From assembly GCA_041494445.1 (NCBI GenBank), contig JBGQAU010000010.1:1-50817 (forward strand): a stretch of 50,817 nt of DNA. The letters are read 5' to 3'. This stretch comes from JAIQFR01 sp041494445. Lineage in GTDB: Bacteria; Acidobacteriota; Polarisedimenticolia; Polarisedimenticolales; JAIQFR01. The translations under genes were made by a program, and so were the position numbers. Shown here in pieces: positions 8,713 through 16,804 of the stretch. Below the pieces are notes generated by a model. That model saw only the letters and a program-made list of their open reading frames with translations. It made no database searches and was not told where the DNA came from. Position 1 is the stretch's first letter. Every line of letters starts with the position of its first letter.

Positions 8713-9846
8713 TCAATCCAAACTCTTCCTGAACCTCAGCGACGCCATCGCGAGCACGAAGATGCCGATCCCCGTGAGGATCGCCCCTTCCGGCCACAGT
8801 ACGTCGATCCCCGAGCCCTTGAGGAAGATCCCGCGGACGACGTTGTTGTAGTACCGAAGCGGGATCACGACGGTCCCGTACTGGATGGCGACCGGCATGT
8901 TCTCGATCGGGAAGATGAGCCCCGAGAGGAGGATCATCGGCATCATGAACACGAACGCGGACGTCATCATCGCCTGCTGCTGCGTCCGCACCAGCGCGGA
9001 CACGTAGAGGCCGAGGCCGAGCATCGTCATCAGAAACGGCACCGTCAGCAGCGCCAGGACCAGGAACGATCCCCGGAGAGGCACGCGGAACAGGAACACC
9101 ACGAGTGCCGTGACCAGGACCAGGTCCACCATCCCGATCATGGCGAACGGGGCCAGCTTGCCGAGGATCATCTGCCACGGCCGGACCGGCGTCACACCGA
9201 GCTGCTCCAGCGTGCCGATCTCCTTCTCGCGCACCACGGCGACCGAGGGGAGGATCATCGTGATCAGCATGAGGGTCATCGCCAGGAGCGCGGGGACATA
9301 GAACCAGCGAGTGGTGAGGCCCGGGTTGTACCAGACCCGCGGGGTCATCTCGATGCTCTCCGCGGCGGGCGCCGTTCCGATCCCCGCGGCCTTCCGCCGG
9401 CTCGCGACGATCTCCGCCCCCACCGCGGTGACGATGCGCGACGCGTAGCCGAGGCCGACGACGGCCGAGTTCGCGTCGCTCCCGTCGGCGATCACCTGGA
9501 CCTTCGGCGTGCGTCCCGCGGCGATCGCCTTCCCGTACCCCGCACCGATCACCAGGGCGACCTGCGCGCTCCCCCTCGCGAGCCACGGCTCGACCCTGCC
9601 CGTCTCGTCCTCGGCTCCGACGAGACGGAAGTACCCCGACCCTTCGAAGCGATCGAGGAGCGCCCGGCTCGCCTGCGTCCGGTCCTGGTCCACGAGGAGG
9701 AGCGGAATCTCCTTCACATCCATGTTCGCTGCGTAGCCAAGCGCCAGGAGCTGCATGATCGGGCCGACCACCAGCGCCGGGATCATTTTCTTGTCCCGCC
9801 GGAGCTGGATGAACTCCTTGACGATGACGTGAAGGAGAACGCGCAC
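8713..9846 (-). CDS. ABC-2 type efflux permease (YbhR-like)
   Basis: A 377-residue inner-membrane permease of the ABC-2 (YhhJ/YbhR/YbhS) family. It has one N-terminal helix after the basic LLHVIVKEFIQLRRDKK segment, a periplasmic domain of about 150 residues (ending with the family motif RVWYNP at residue 170), and five C-terminal helices. The cytoplasmic coupling segment VREKEIGTLEQL is present. It starts with GTG two bases after the stop of the sister permease, so the two are translated together and most likely form a heterodimer. It is the last gene of the seven-gene efflux operon. Confidence 0.9.
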   Translation of the reverse strand: MRVLLHVIVKEFIQLRRDKKMIPALVVGPIMQLLALGYAANMDVKEIPLLLVDQDRTQASRALLDRFEGSGYFRLVGAEDETGRVEPWLARGSAQVALVIGAGYGKAIAAGRTPKVQVIADGSDANSAVVGLGYASRIVTAVGAEIVASRRKAAGIGTAPAAESIEMTPRVWYNPGLTTRWFYVPALLAMTLMLITMILPSVAVVREKEIGTLEQLGVTPVRPWQMILGKLAPFAMIGMVDLVLVTALVVFLFRVPLRGSFLVLALLTVPFLMTMLGLGLYVSALVRTQQQAMMTSAFVFMMPMILLSGLIFPIENMPVAIQYGTVVIPLRYYNNVVRGIFLKGSGIDVLWPEGAILTGIGIFVLAMASLRFRKSLD

Positions 9847-9848
9847 GG

Positions 9849-10967
9849 TCAGACCTCCCGTCGGACGAGCCGTACCCAGGCGACGCCCATCACGACCGAG
9901 GCGAAGAGCGCGAGGAAGGACATCTCGGGAAGATACGTTCCCAGGCCCGCCCCCTTCAGGATCACCCCCCGCAGGATCACGAGGTAGTACCGGGCGGGGA
10001 CGATCCGGGTGATCGCCTGGATCACCGGCGGCATCGAGCGGATCGTGAAGATGAACCCGGAGAGGAAGATCGCCGGGAGCATCGAGGTCAGGAAGCCGAC
10101 CTGGAACGCCATCGCCTGCGACCCGGCGAAGCTCGAAACCAGCAGGCCCCAGCCGAGCGCGCCGATCAGGTAGAGGAAGGTCGCGAGGAACAGGTCGAGG
10201 TAGGCCCCGCGGACGGTGAGGCCGAACAGGAGCCGCCCCGCGACCAGGATGACGACCGTCGCCGCCAGCGAGATTCCGAGGTACGGAAGCGTCTTTCCGG
10301 CGATCATCTCCCCGGGCCGGAGCGAGGTCACGCGGAGCTGCTCCATCGTACCTCGTTCCTTCTCCCGCACCACCGAGAGGGCCGTGGACAACACCGCCGT
10401 GACCGTCAGGATGAGGCCGATGAGCCCCGGGATCAGGAACAGGGTGGACTTGAGCTCCGGGTTGTACCAGACGCGCGGCTCGTAGCCGATCGGAACCGCC
10501 TCGATCGTCCCTCCCGCCAATCCGCGGGCGAGACGGACGTTGGCCGCCGTCACGAGGCCCGAGGCGTAGCCGAGCACCGTGGTGGCGGTGTTGGCGTCGG
10601 TCCCGTCGAGGATGAGCTGCACCTTCGCGGTGCGCCCCGCGGCCAGGTCGTCGGAGAAGCGCTCCGGGATCACCAGGATCGCCTTGGCGACTCGCCGCTG
10701 GGCGATTCGATCGAAGTCCGTTCCCGCCGGGAGGTCCGCCACGAGGTCGAAATAGGTCGAGTTGACGAACGAGGCGATGAGGTCGCGGCTCGCCGCGCTC
10801 CTGTCCAGGTCCTCAAGGGCAAGCCGGACGTGGCGCACGTCGAAATTCACCGCGTAGCCGTACAGGAGGAGCATCATCGCCGGCATCCCGAGGAGCAGCA
10901 GGAGACTCAACGGGTCCCGCGATGCCTGCCGCAGCTCCTTCAAGGCCACCGCGCCGATCTTCCTCAT
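9849..10967 (-). CDS. ABC-2 type efflux permease (YbhS-like)
   Basis: A 372-residue ABC-2 permease, paralogous to its downstream neighbour: an N-terminal KELRQASRDP segment plus helix, a periplasmic domain with the same RVWYNP motif, the coupling helix VREKERGTMEQL and five C-terminal helices. The ATG at 10967 overlaps the stop of the ATPase gene by four bases (ATGA), which suggests coupled translation. With the 8713-9846 protein it would make the membrane channel of a drug or toxic-compound exporter, powered by the two ATPases of the operon. Confidence 0.9.
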   Translation of the reverse strand: MRKIGAVALKELRQASRDPLSLLLLLGMPAMMLLLYGYAVNFDVRHVRLALEDLDRSAASRDLIASFVNSTYFDLVADLPAGTDFDRIAQRRVAKAILVIPERFSDDLAAGRTAKVQLILDGTDANTATTVLGYASGLVTAANVRLARGLAGGTIEAVPIGYEPRVWYNPELKSTLFLIPGLIGLILTVTAVLSTALSVVREKERGTMEQLRVTSLRPGEMIAGKTLPYLGISLAATVVILVAGRLLFGLTVRGAYLDLFLATFLYLIGALGWGLLVSSFAGSQAMAFQVGFLTSMLPAIFLSGFIFTIRSMPPVIQAITRIVPARYYLVILRGVILKGAGLGTYLPEMSFLALFASVVMGVAWVRLVRREV

Positions 10968-11917
10968 CGCGCGCCTCCCGCGGCGCGTGCCGCGTCCTCG
11001 CGCTCGATGTAGTGGATGAACACGTCCTCGAGCGACGGCACGATCCGCTCGGCCGACGCCGGGACGTTGCCGTCGCGCTCCAGCGTCTCCAGGACGAACC
11101 TGCGCCCTTCCGCCGCGTCCTCGACCACCACGTGGAGGCGCGTCCCGAACACCGAGGTCTCGAGCGCCCAAGGTTGCGCGTCGACCTGGCGGTAGGCATC
11201 GAGGAATCGCGGAGCGCTCACCTCCAGCACCGCCCGCCCCGCGAACACCTCCTTGAGGTCCTGCACGCTCCCGAGGGCCACGAGGCGCCCGGCGTGCATC
11301 AGAGCGATCCGGGCGCAGTGCTCGGCCTCGTCGAGGTAGTGGGTGGTCACGATCGCCGTGACTCCCTCCCCCGCCATCGCGTCGATCAGCCCCCAGAACC
11401 TCCTGCGCGAGATCGGATCCACGCCGGCGGTCGGCTCGTCGAGAAACACCAGCTTCGGGCGGTGCAGCACCGCGCAGGCCAGGGCGAGCCTCTGCTTCCA
11501 GCCGCCGGCGAGGGAGCCGGTCAGAAGATCCACCTTCCCCTCGAGCCCGGACATCGCGACGGCCCACGCCGATCGCTCCTCCGCTTCCTTCCCCTCGAGG
11601 CCGTAGACCCCGCCGAAGAACCGGAGGTTCTCGAGCACGGTGAGGTCGTCGTAGAGGCTGAACCTCTGCGTCATGTAGCCGATCCGCCGCTTCACGCCTT
11701 CCGGGTCCTTGGCGACGTCGATCCCGAGCACCGAAGCGCTCCCCCCGCTGGGCGTCAGCAGTCCCACGAGCATCCGGATCGCGGTGGACTTGCCGGCGCC
11801 GTTGCTCCCCAGGAGGCCGAACACCTCGCCGTCCTCGACGCAGAAGGAGAGGTCGTCCACCGCGGTGAACGCGCCGAACCGCTTGGTCAGCCCCCGGACC
11901 TCCAGCGCGCAGGCCAC
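10964..11917 (-). CDS. ABC transporter ATPase (YbhF C-terminal-half-like)
   Basis: A 317-residue cytoplasmic ATPase of the drug-exporter (DrrA/CcmA-type) group. It has Walker A GSNGAGKST at 37-45, Walker B LVFLDEPTAGVDP and a following His switch (TTHYLDEAE). Its signature is LAGGWKQ rather than LSGG. A C-terminal regulatory domain ends with the family's SLEDVFIHYIERED. It begins with GTG (11917), two bases after the stop of the TolC gene, and overlaps the permease gene by four bases. In E. coli YbhF the two ATPase units are one polypeptide; here this unit matches the second half. Confidence 0.92.
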   Translation of the reverse strand: MACALEVRGLTKRFGAFTAVDDLSFCVEDGEVFGLLGSNGAGKSTAIRMLVGLLTPSGGSASVLGIDVAKDPEGVKRRIGYMTQRFSLYDDLTVLENLRFFGGVYGLEGKEAEERSAWAVAMSGLEGKVDLLTGSLAGGWKQRLALACAVLHRPKLVFLDEPTAGVDPISRRRFWGLIDAMAGEGVTAIVTTHYLDEAEHCARIALMHAGRLVALGSVQDLKEVFAGRAVLEVSAPRFLDAYRQVDAQPWALETSVFGTRLHVVVEDAAEGRRFVLETLERDGNVPASAERIVPSLEDVFIHYIEREDAARAAGGAR

Positions 11918-11919
11918 GA

Positions 11920-13248
11920 CTACCTCCCGGTCGCGTGGTCGAGGCTCGCGAGGGCCAGGCGGAGCCGCGCGAGCGCCGCGGTCCTGTCGAGTCCCGCGTG
12001 CAGGAGCCCGGTCTCGGCGTCCAGCAGGTCCGAGGAGAGACCGACCCCCGCCTTGTAGCGGTCGGCGGAGACGCGGCGGTTTTCGCCGGCGGAGTCGAGG
12101 CTCCGCGACGCGACGTCCACGGCCCGGCGGGCCGTCCTCACGTCGAGGAAGCGGGCGGTGACGTCGAGCCGGATCCGTCGGTCGAGGTCGTCCATCTGCC
12201 GGCGGAGCGCGTCCGCCTGCGCCGCGGCCTGCGCCACCGCGGCCGAGGTCCGCCCGCCGTCGAACACGCTGAGCGAAAGGCCGACCCCCACGCTCCAGGT
12301 CGCGTTCCAGGCCTCCTCCGGCGGCAGGATCCGCGAGTTGGGATTCGCGTAGTCGTAGCCGGCGGACGCGTTGACCTGCGGGTGGCGGGAGGCGCGCTGT
12401 GCTTCGACCCGCGCCTCGGCCGCCGCGAGCCGCGCGCCGAGCGCCGCCCGCTCGGGGCGCGAGGCGAGCGCTGCCTGGACCAGCTTCTCGAAGTCCCCCT
12501 CCGGGGTCTCCGCCGCCGTGAGGGGCTCCGACGCTTCGACGCGAGAACCGGGCGGGAGGGCGAGCAGGCGCTCGAGGTTCGCGTTCGCGACCTCGAAGGC
12601 GTTGCCCGCCTCGAGGCTCGAAAGGTCCGCGCGATCGCGCTCCAGCTCGACCGCGAGGACCTCGTTGCGCGCCGCCATCCCGAACTTCTCGCGGTTCCTG
12701 GCGTCGACGAGGTGCGCCTCGAACGTGGATCGCGCCTCCTCCAGGACCCGTGCGCTCTCGCGCGCGGTCACGAGCGACCAGTAGGCCGAGGTGGTCTCGA
12801 GCACGAGGTCGTCGAGGCCGGTCTCGACGTCTTTCCCCGCCGCCTCGCGCTCGCGGGACGCCGCGGCGATCCCGCTCTCGATCCGCCGGCCGGTGTAGAG
12901 CGGCGCGGTCACGCCGAGGCGGGTCCGCCAGTTGTCCGGGATGTTCGGGAAGATCGTCCTGTCGATCGGGGGCGGCAAGGTGAACTCCGGGACGTCCGAA
13001 TTGCGCGTGTACCCGGCCGTCAGGTCCACCGACGGCATCCGCTGGGCGCGCGCCCCCCTGAGGCCGGCATCGGCCGCGGATTCAAGGGCGCGGAGCTGCG
13101 CGATCCTCGGTGACTGCTCCCTCGCGAGAGCGATCGCCTCGGCCAGGGTCAGGCGGACCGACGGGTCCGCCGGATCGGCCGGCGGCGCCGCGAGCACGGG
13201 CAGGACGGCGACCAGCATCGCGAGCGTTGCGACCGTCGGGCGATTCAT
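11920..13248 (-). CDS. TolC-family outer-membrane efflux protein
   Basis: A 442-residue outer-membrane channel protein with a signal peptide (cleavage near VLAAPPADP) and two repeats of the TolC coiled-coil/beta fold. The first repeat starts LTLAEAIALAREQSP; the second follows DFEKLVQAALASRPE at about 235. The YNPNS-like strand segment and SVGVGLSLSVFDGG at about 330 are typical. The ATG overlaps the stop of the upstream ATPase gene by four bases. Its location between two ATPase genes shows it serves this pump, giving a complete cytoplasm-to-outside exporter in one operon. Confidence 0.92.
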   Translation of the reverse strand: MNRPTVATLAMLVAVLPVLAAPPADPADPSVRLTLAEAIALAREQSPRIAQLRALESAADAGLRGARAQRMPSVDLTAGYTRNSDVPEFTLPPPIDRTIFPNIPDNWRTRLGVTAPLYTGRRIESGIAAASREREAAGKDVETGLDDLVLETTSAYWSLVTARESARVLEEARSTFEAHLVDARNREKFGMAARNEVLAVELERDRADLSSLEAGNAFEVANANLERLLALPPGSRVEASEPLTAAETPEGDFEKLVQAALASRPERAALGARLAAAEARVEAQRASRHPQVNASAGYDYANPNSRILPPEEAWNATWSVGVGLSLSVFDGGRTSAAVAQAAAQADALRRQMDDLDRRIRLDVTARFLDVRTARRAVDVASRSLDSAGENRRVSADRYKAGVGLSSDLLDAETGLLHAGLDRTAALARLRLALASLDHATGR

Positions 13249-14216
13249 GATGACACCTCGTGGGCCGCGGCCGCGGCCTCCGCGGCGCGGATCCTTGCGA
13301 TGAAGACGTCCTCGAGCGAGGGGACGGTCGGCCGGGCCGACTCCACCTCGATCCCGGCGGCGGCAAGGTCCAGGGCGATCCGCCGTGCCGCGTCCGCCGC
13401 CGCAGTGGACGGAACGTCCGGGAGCGTCACGTGCAGCCGCTCGCCGAACGACTGGACGTCGGCGACGTCGCCGCGGGCCGCGAGCAGCTCGGCCGCGCTG
13501 CGGCGCGGCGCCGCTACCACCTCGACCACCGTCCCACGGGCCGCGGCCCTGAGCGCCCCGGGCTCGTCCACGGTGAGGAGCCGCCCTTGGCTCATCAGCG
13601 CGACGCGGCGGCAGCGCTCCGCCTCGTCGAGGTACGGTGTCGTGAGCAGGATCGTGATCCCCCCGCGCTGAAGCTCCGCCAGGATCTTCCAGAAGTCCCG
13701 GCGCGAGACCGGGTCCACGCCGGTGGTCGGCTCGTCGAGCACGAGCAGCTCCGGCGTGTGGATCAGGTTGCAGGCCAGCGCGAGCTTCTGCTTCATCCCG
13801 CCCGAGAGTCGCTCGGCGAGGCGCTTCCTGAACGGGGCGAGCCTCAAGGTCTCCAGCAGCTCGTCGCGGCGCGGCCGGGAGCCGCGCACGCCATGGATCT
13901 CAGCGAAGAACGCGACGTTCTCGTCCACCGAAAGATCGCCGTACAGCGAGAACCGCTGCGGGAGATACCCGATCCGGTGCGATAGCTCGCGCGCGTGGCG
14001 GACGGGGTCGAGACCCGCGGTCCGCACGCTCCCCGCATCCGGGGCGAGGAGCCCGAGCGCCATCCGGAGCGTCGTGGTCTTCCCCGCGCCGTCCGGTCCG
14101 ATGAGCCCGAACATCTCGCCGCGGCGCACCTCGAACGAGACCCGGTCCACCGCGGTCAGATCGCCGAATCGGCGGACCGCCTGGTCGAGCGCGATCATCG
14201 GGGCCGCGGCGCTCAC
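13245..14216 (-). CDS. ABC transporter ATPase (YbhF N-terminal-half-like)
   Basis: A 323-residue ATPase with Walker A GPDGAGKTT (40-48), signature LSGGMKQK, Walker B LLVLDEPTTGVDP, a switch region TTPYLDEAE and the C-terminal regulatory segment ending SLEDVFIARI. The GTG at 14216 overlaps the HlyD stop by four bases (GTGA), matching the other overlaps in this operon; an ATG at 14198, directly before IALDQAVRRF, is the alternative. It resembles the first ABC unit of E. coli YbhF. The switch position is TTPY rather than TTH, so the usual histidine is absent. It would pair with the 10964-11917 ATPase as a heterodimer in which this site may be hydrolysis-impaired; that last point is inference. 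Confidence 0.9.
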   Translation of the reverse strand: MSAAAPMIALDQAVRRFGDLTAVDRVSFEVRRGEMFGLIGPDGAGKTTTLRMALGLLAPDAGSVRTAGLDPVRHARELSHRIGYLPQRFSLYGDLSVDENVAFFAEIHGVRGSRPRRDELLETLRLAPFRKRLAERLSGGMKQKLALACNLIHTPELLVLDEPTTGVDPVSRRDFWKILAELQRGGITILLTTPYLDEAERCRRVALMSQGRLLTVDEPGALRAAARGTVVEVVAAPRRSAAELLAARGDVADVQSFGERLHVTLPDVPSTAAADAARRIALDLAAAGIEVESARPTVPSLEDVFIARIRAAEAAAAAHEVSS

Positions 14217-15190
14217 CGACCGGCCCCCGCGGCGCGGAGACGCGCCTCCGCCGGCATCCCGGGCTTGAAGAGGCCGTCCGCGTTCTCGAGACCGACCTTG
14301 ACCTTGTACACGAGCTTCACCCGCTCGTCGCGGGTCTGGACGTTCTTCGGGGTGAACTCCGCCTGCGATGCGATGAACGTCACCTTCCCCTTTCGCGTCT
14401 GCCCGTCGTCGGTCACGACGTCCGCCTCCTGCCCGATTCGGATGCGCGCGAGGTCCGGCTCGGCGACGTACACGGTGAGCCACGCGTCCTCGAGGTCGGT
14501 GATGACGAGGAGGCGCGCGCCGGCCGGAAGCAGCTCCCCGCGCTCCGCGATCTTCTCGGTCACGACCCCCACGAGAGGGCTCGCCGTGATCGCGTCCTTC
14601 ACCTGCTGCTCGAGCTCCGCGATCCTCGCGTCGGCGGCGGCGAGGCGGGCGCGGGCGGCATCGATCTCTTCCGTGCGGGAGCCCGCCCGGAGCTTCCGTA
14701 GCGTTTCGCGCGCCGCCTCGAGCCGCGCCGTCGCGACGTCGCGCCGCGTCAGGGCGTCGTCCCGCCCCTTGCCCGTGCCGGATCCGGCTTCGAGGAGTCC
14801 CTGCTGCCGGTCGAGGTCCTTCTGCGCGCCCGCGAGGTCGGCCTCGGCCTGGGCCACTTGAGCTTCGGCCGCGGCGACGTCTTCCTTTCGCGAGCCTGCG
14901 ACGCGGAGCCTAAACTCGGCCTGGGCCTGGGAGCGCTCGGCCCTCGCCTCGTCGAGGGCGAGCCCGATGTCGGTCGTGTCGATCCGGGCCAGCTCCTGTC
15001 CGGCGACGACCCGGTCCCCCTCGCGAATCGGGAACGACTCGAGCTTCCCGCCGATCTTCGTGGAGATGCGTACGTCCGTGGCCTCCACGTGGCCCGACGC
15101 GACGATGAGCGAGGGGTCGCGTCCGTTGCCGCAGGAGGCTGCGGTGAGGACGAGCGCCAGAGCGGCGGACAGGGATGCGAATCGCGGCAT
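14213..15190 (-). CDS. HlyD-family periplasmic adaptor lipoprotein (YbhG-like)
   Basis: A 325-residue membrane-fusion protein. The N-terminus ends in a lipobox (LTAASC, C20), so it is probably anchored as a lipoprotein. Then come a biotinyl-lipoyl half (GGKLESFPIREGDRVVAGQELARID), a long alpha-hairpin of about residues 75-185 rich in Ala/Glu/Arg, the second lipoyl half (ASPLVGVVTEKIAERGE) and a beta-barrel domain. It would link the ABC-2 permeases to the TolC channel. GGAGA lies before the ATG at 15190; the TetR gene ends ten bases upstream. Confidence 0.92.
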   Translation of the reverse strand: MPRFASLSAALALVLTAASCGNGRDPSLIVASGHVEATDVRISTKIGGKLESFPIREGDRVVAGQELARIDTTDIGLALDEARAERSQAQAEFRLRVAGSRKEDVAAAEAQVAQAEADLAGAQKDLDRQQGLLEAGSGTGKGRDDALTRRDVATARLEAARETLRKLRAGSRTEEIDAARARLAAADARIAELEQQVKDAITASPLVGVVTEKIAERGELLPAGARLLVITDLEDAWLTVYVAEPDLARIRIGQEADVVTDDGQTRKGKVTFIASQAEFTPKNVQTRDERVKLVYKVKVGLENADGLFKPGMPAEARLRAAGAGR

Positions 15191-15200
15191 GGGGGTTCTC

Positions 15201-15872
15201 CTATGCGACGTCGGGTCCGGGCGCCGGCGCTGCGGCGAGACCGCGGACGATCAGGTCCTGGAGGTTGCGGATGAACGCTTCGGTCGAAGGCGCCTCGGCG
15301 ACCGGCAGCCGCCCGTCCGCGATGAGGCGGCTCCGCATGGGCTCCGACGCGAAAAAGAAGAGCAGGCTTCCCAACACGACGAGGTGGGTGAGGACCGGGT
15401 CCACCGGGCGGAACGTCCCTTCCTCGATTCCCTGCTCGTAGATCCGCCGGACCTTGACGAACATCTCGAGGAAATGCGGGAGGACCCGCTCGGTGAGGTG
15501 CCGGCCGCCGGACATCGCCTCGCGGACCATCATCGCGGGGAAATGCGGGCGCCGGGCTGTCAGCTCCCTGAACATCCCGACGAAGGCCCGCAGCATCTCG
15601 TCCGCCGGTCGAGCGTTTTCGAGCAGCGAGTCGAGTCCGGCAACGGCTTCGTCGAAGGTCGAGATCAGGATCCGCTCGTAGAGCCCTTCCTTCCCGCCGA
15701 AGTAGTAGCTGATCATCGCCTTGTTGGCCCCGGCCCGGCGGGCGATCAGGTCCACGGTCGTCCCGCCGAACCCGTACCGGGCGAACAACTCGGAACCCGC
15801 GGCGAGAATCGCTTCCCGGGTGGCCTCGGCGTCACGTTGACCTTTAACCTTTTCTCCAGCCTTGACTTGCAT
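15201..15872 (-). CDS. TetR-family regulator of the efflux operon (CecR-like)
   Basis: A 223-residue repressor with an N-terminal helix-turn-helix (about residues 17-62: TREAILAAGSELF, then TVDLIARRAGANKAMISYYFGGKEGLY) and a C-terminal ligand-binding domain of the YbiH/CecR type. It is the first gene of the efflux operon, as CecR is next to ybhGFSR in E. coli, so it most likely represses its own operon and responds to a pump substrate. A candidate operator lies in the 5' region at 15896-15917. GGAAAGG precedes the ATG with only two bases of spacing, which is short. Confidence 0.92.
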   Translation of the reverse strand: MQVKAGEKVKGQRDAEATREAILAAGSELFARYGFGGTTVDLIARRAGANKAMISYYFGGKEGLYERILISTFDEAVAGLDSLLENARPADEMLRAFVGMFRELTARRPHFPAMMVREAMSGGRHLTERVLPHFLEMFVKVRRIYEQGIEEGTFRPVDPVLTHLVVLGSLLFFFASEPMRSRLIADGRLPVAEAPSTEAFIRNLQDLIVRGLAAAPAPGPDVA

Positions 15873-15895
15873 TACCTTTCCAATCAGCCAAGTGT

Positions 15896-15917
15896 TCTAA
15901 CTAAACGTTTGTCTAAT
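15896..15917 (-). promoter_or_regulatory. Candidate TetR operator upstream of the efflux operon
   Basis: The perfect 8-base palindrome AAACGTTT (15903-15910) is flanked by TTCTAA on the left and TCTAAT on the right, in the AT-rich 30 bases just upstream of the TetR start. Position, symmetry and sudden AT-richness fit an operator for the adjacent TetR protein. No clear -35/-10 pair could be chosen. Confidence 0.4.
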
Positions 15918-15956
15918 ACAATATGGCCAAGAAGGTAGCCTGTCAAGGGACCGTCG

Positions 15957-16652
15957 CTATCTTTCTTCGGTCGCCTTGTCCACGCTGGGAGAGACCCCCT
16001 CGATCCGGTCGAGATGCGGGAGGAGCGCCACGAAGACCCGGGCGGCCTCGTCCACGAGACGGCTCCCGGCCACGCGCTCGGCGGCCTCCGGCAGGTCGTA
16101 GCGCGCGCCCAGCTCCCACCACACCCCGCGGCGCCGGACCTCGGCGAACGACCCGGCCCAGTCCGAGACCGACTCGAAGACCCGGCGCGAGCCTTCGGGC
16201 CACGGCGCCGATGCGTATACGCTGAAGGCAAGCGCTTGCTCCCGCGCCACCTCGACGAGCGCCGCCCCGAGGCCGCCGTGCCGGCACAGGAACTCGAACC
16301 GGCCGAAACCGGCGGCCTCCGTGTCCCAGCCGAGGCGGACGGCCGCGTAGTCCCGGTGCACGCCGACGTTGAGCTGCGGCGCCGATTGATAGCCGTGAGC
16401 CGCGTGGGAGATCGCGAGCCACGTGCAGAACGGCTGGTACCCTGCCGGCCAGTCGAGCCGGGGAAGATAGGCGTGAAGGGGCCCGGCGGTCAGCGGCGAC
16501 AGAACCTCGAGCAGGTCCTCGCCGAGGAGCTTGAGCGCCGGGTGAAAGCCGGCGAAAATCGCCCGCCGCCGCTCGTCGCGGTCCCGGATCGAGAACGCCT
16601 CGAAGGCCCCGGCGGGCAGCCCGCCGAATCGCGGTGCCGGGCGAAACAGCAT
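15957..16652 (-). CDS. DUF1054 (UPF0637, YktB-like) protein
   Basis: A 231-residue soluble protein. The order of motifs resembles the YktB/UPF0637 family: FEAFSIRDRDERRRAIFAGFHPALKLLGEDLLEVLS near the start, then TWLAIS, a GYQSAPQLNVGV strand and a conserved arrangement of tryptophans. The family's role is unknown. GAGGG lies five bases before the ATG at 16652; ATGs at 16679 and 16814 have poorer ribosome sites. It diverges from the M16 peptidase gene and its stop is about 85 bases from the TetR start. Homology was judged by eye and is not certain. Confidence 0.5.
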   Translation of the reverse strand: MLFRPAPRFGGLPAGAFEAFSIRDRDERRRAIFAGFHPALKLLGEDLLEVLSPLTAGPLHAYLPRLDWPAGYQPFCTWLAISHAAHGYQSAPQLNVGVHRDYAAVRLGWDTEAAGFGRFEFLCRHGGLGAALVEVAREQALAFSVYASAPWPEGSRRVFESVSDWAGSFAEVRRRGVWWELGARYDLPEAAERVAGSRLVDEAARVFVALLPHLDRIEGVSPSVDKATEER

Positions 16653-16695
16653 GCGTCCCTCGCCTCGCCGCCAGTCCATTATCCCACGGCGCGGG

Positions 16696-16707
16696 GGGTT
16701 GCAACCC
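16696..16707. promoter_or_regulatory. 12-base palindrome between divergent genes
   Basis: A perfect GGGTTGCAACCC lies in the 152-base space between the DUF1054-like gene and the M16 gene, upstream of a possible -10 (TAGACT, 16724-16729) of the M16 pair. It may be an operator. There is no protein in the window to assign to it. Confidence 0.3.
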
Positions 16708-16804
16708 GCGAGGCGGTTTGGCGTAGACTGCTTCCTCAATCGGACGAAACTGCCGGCCGCGGGAGCCCCCCGGTGGGGGCGACGGGTTGGCGTGCGAGGG
16801 TGGT

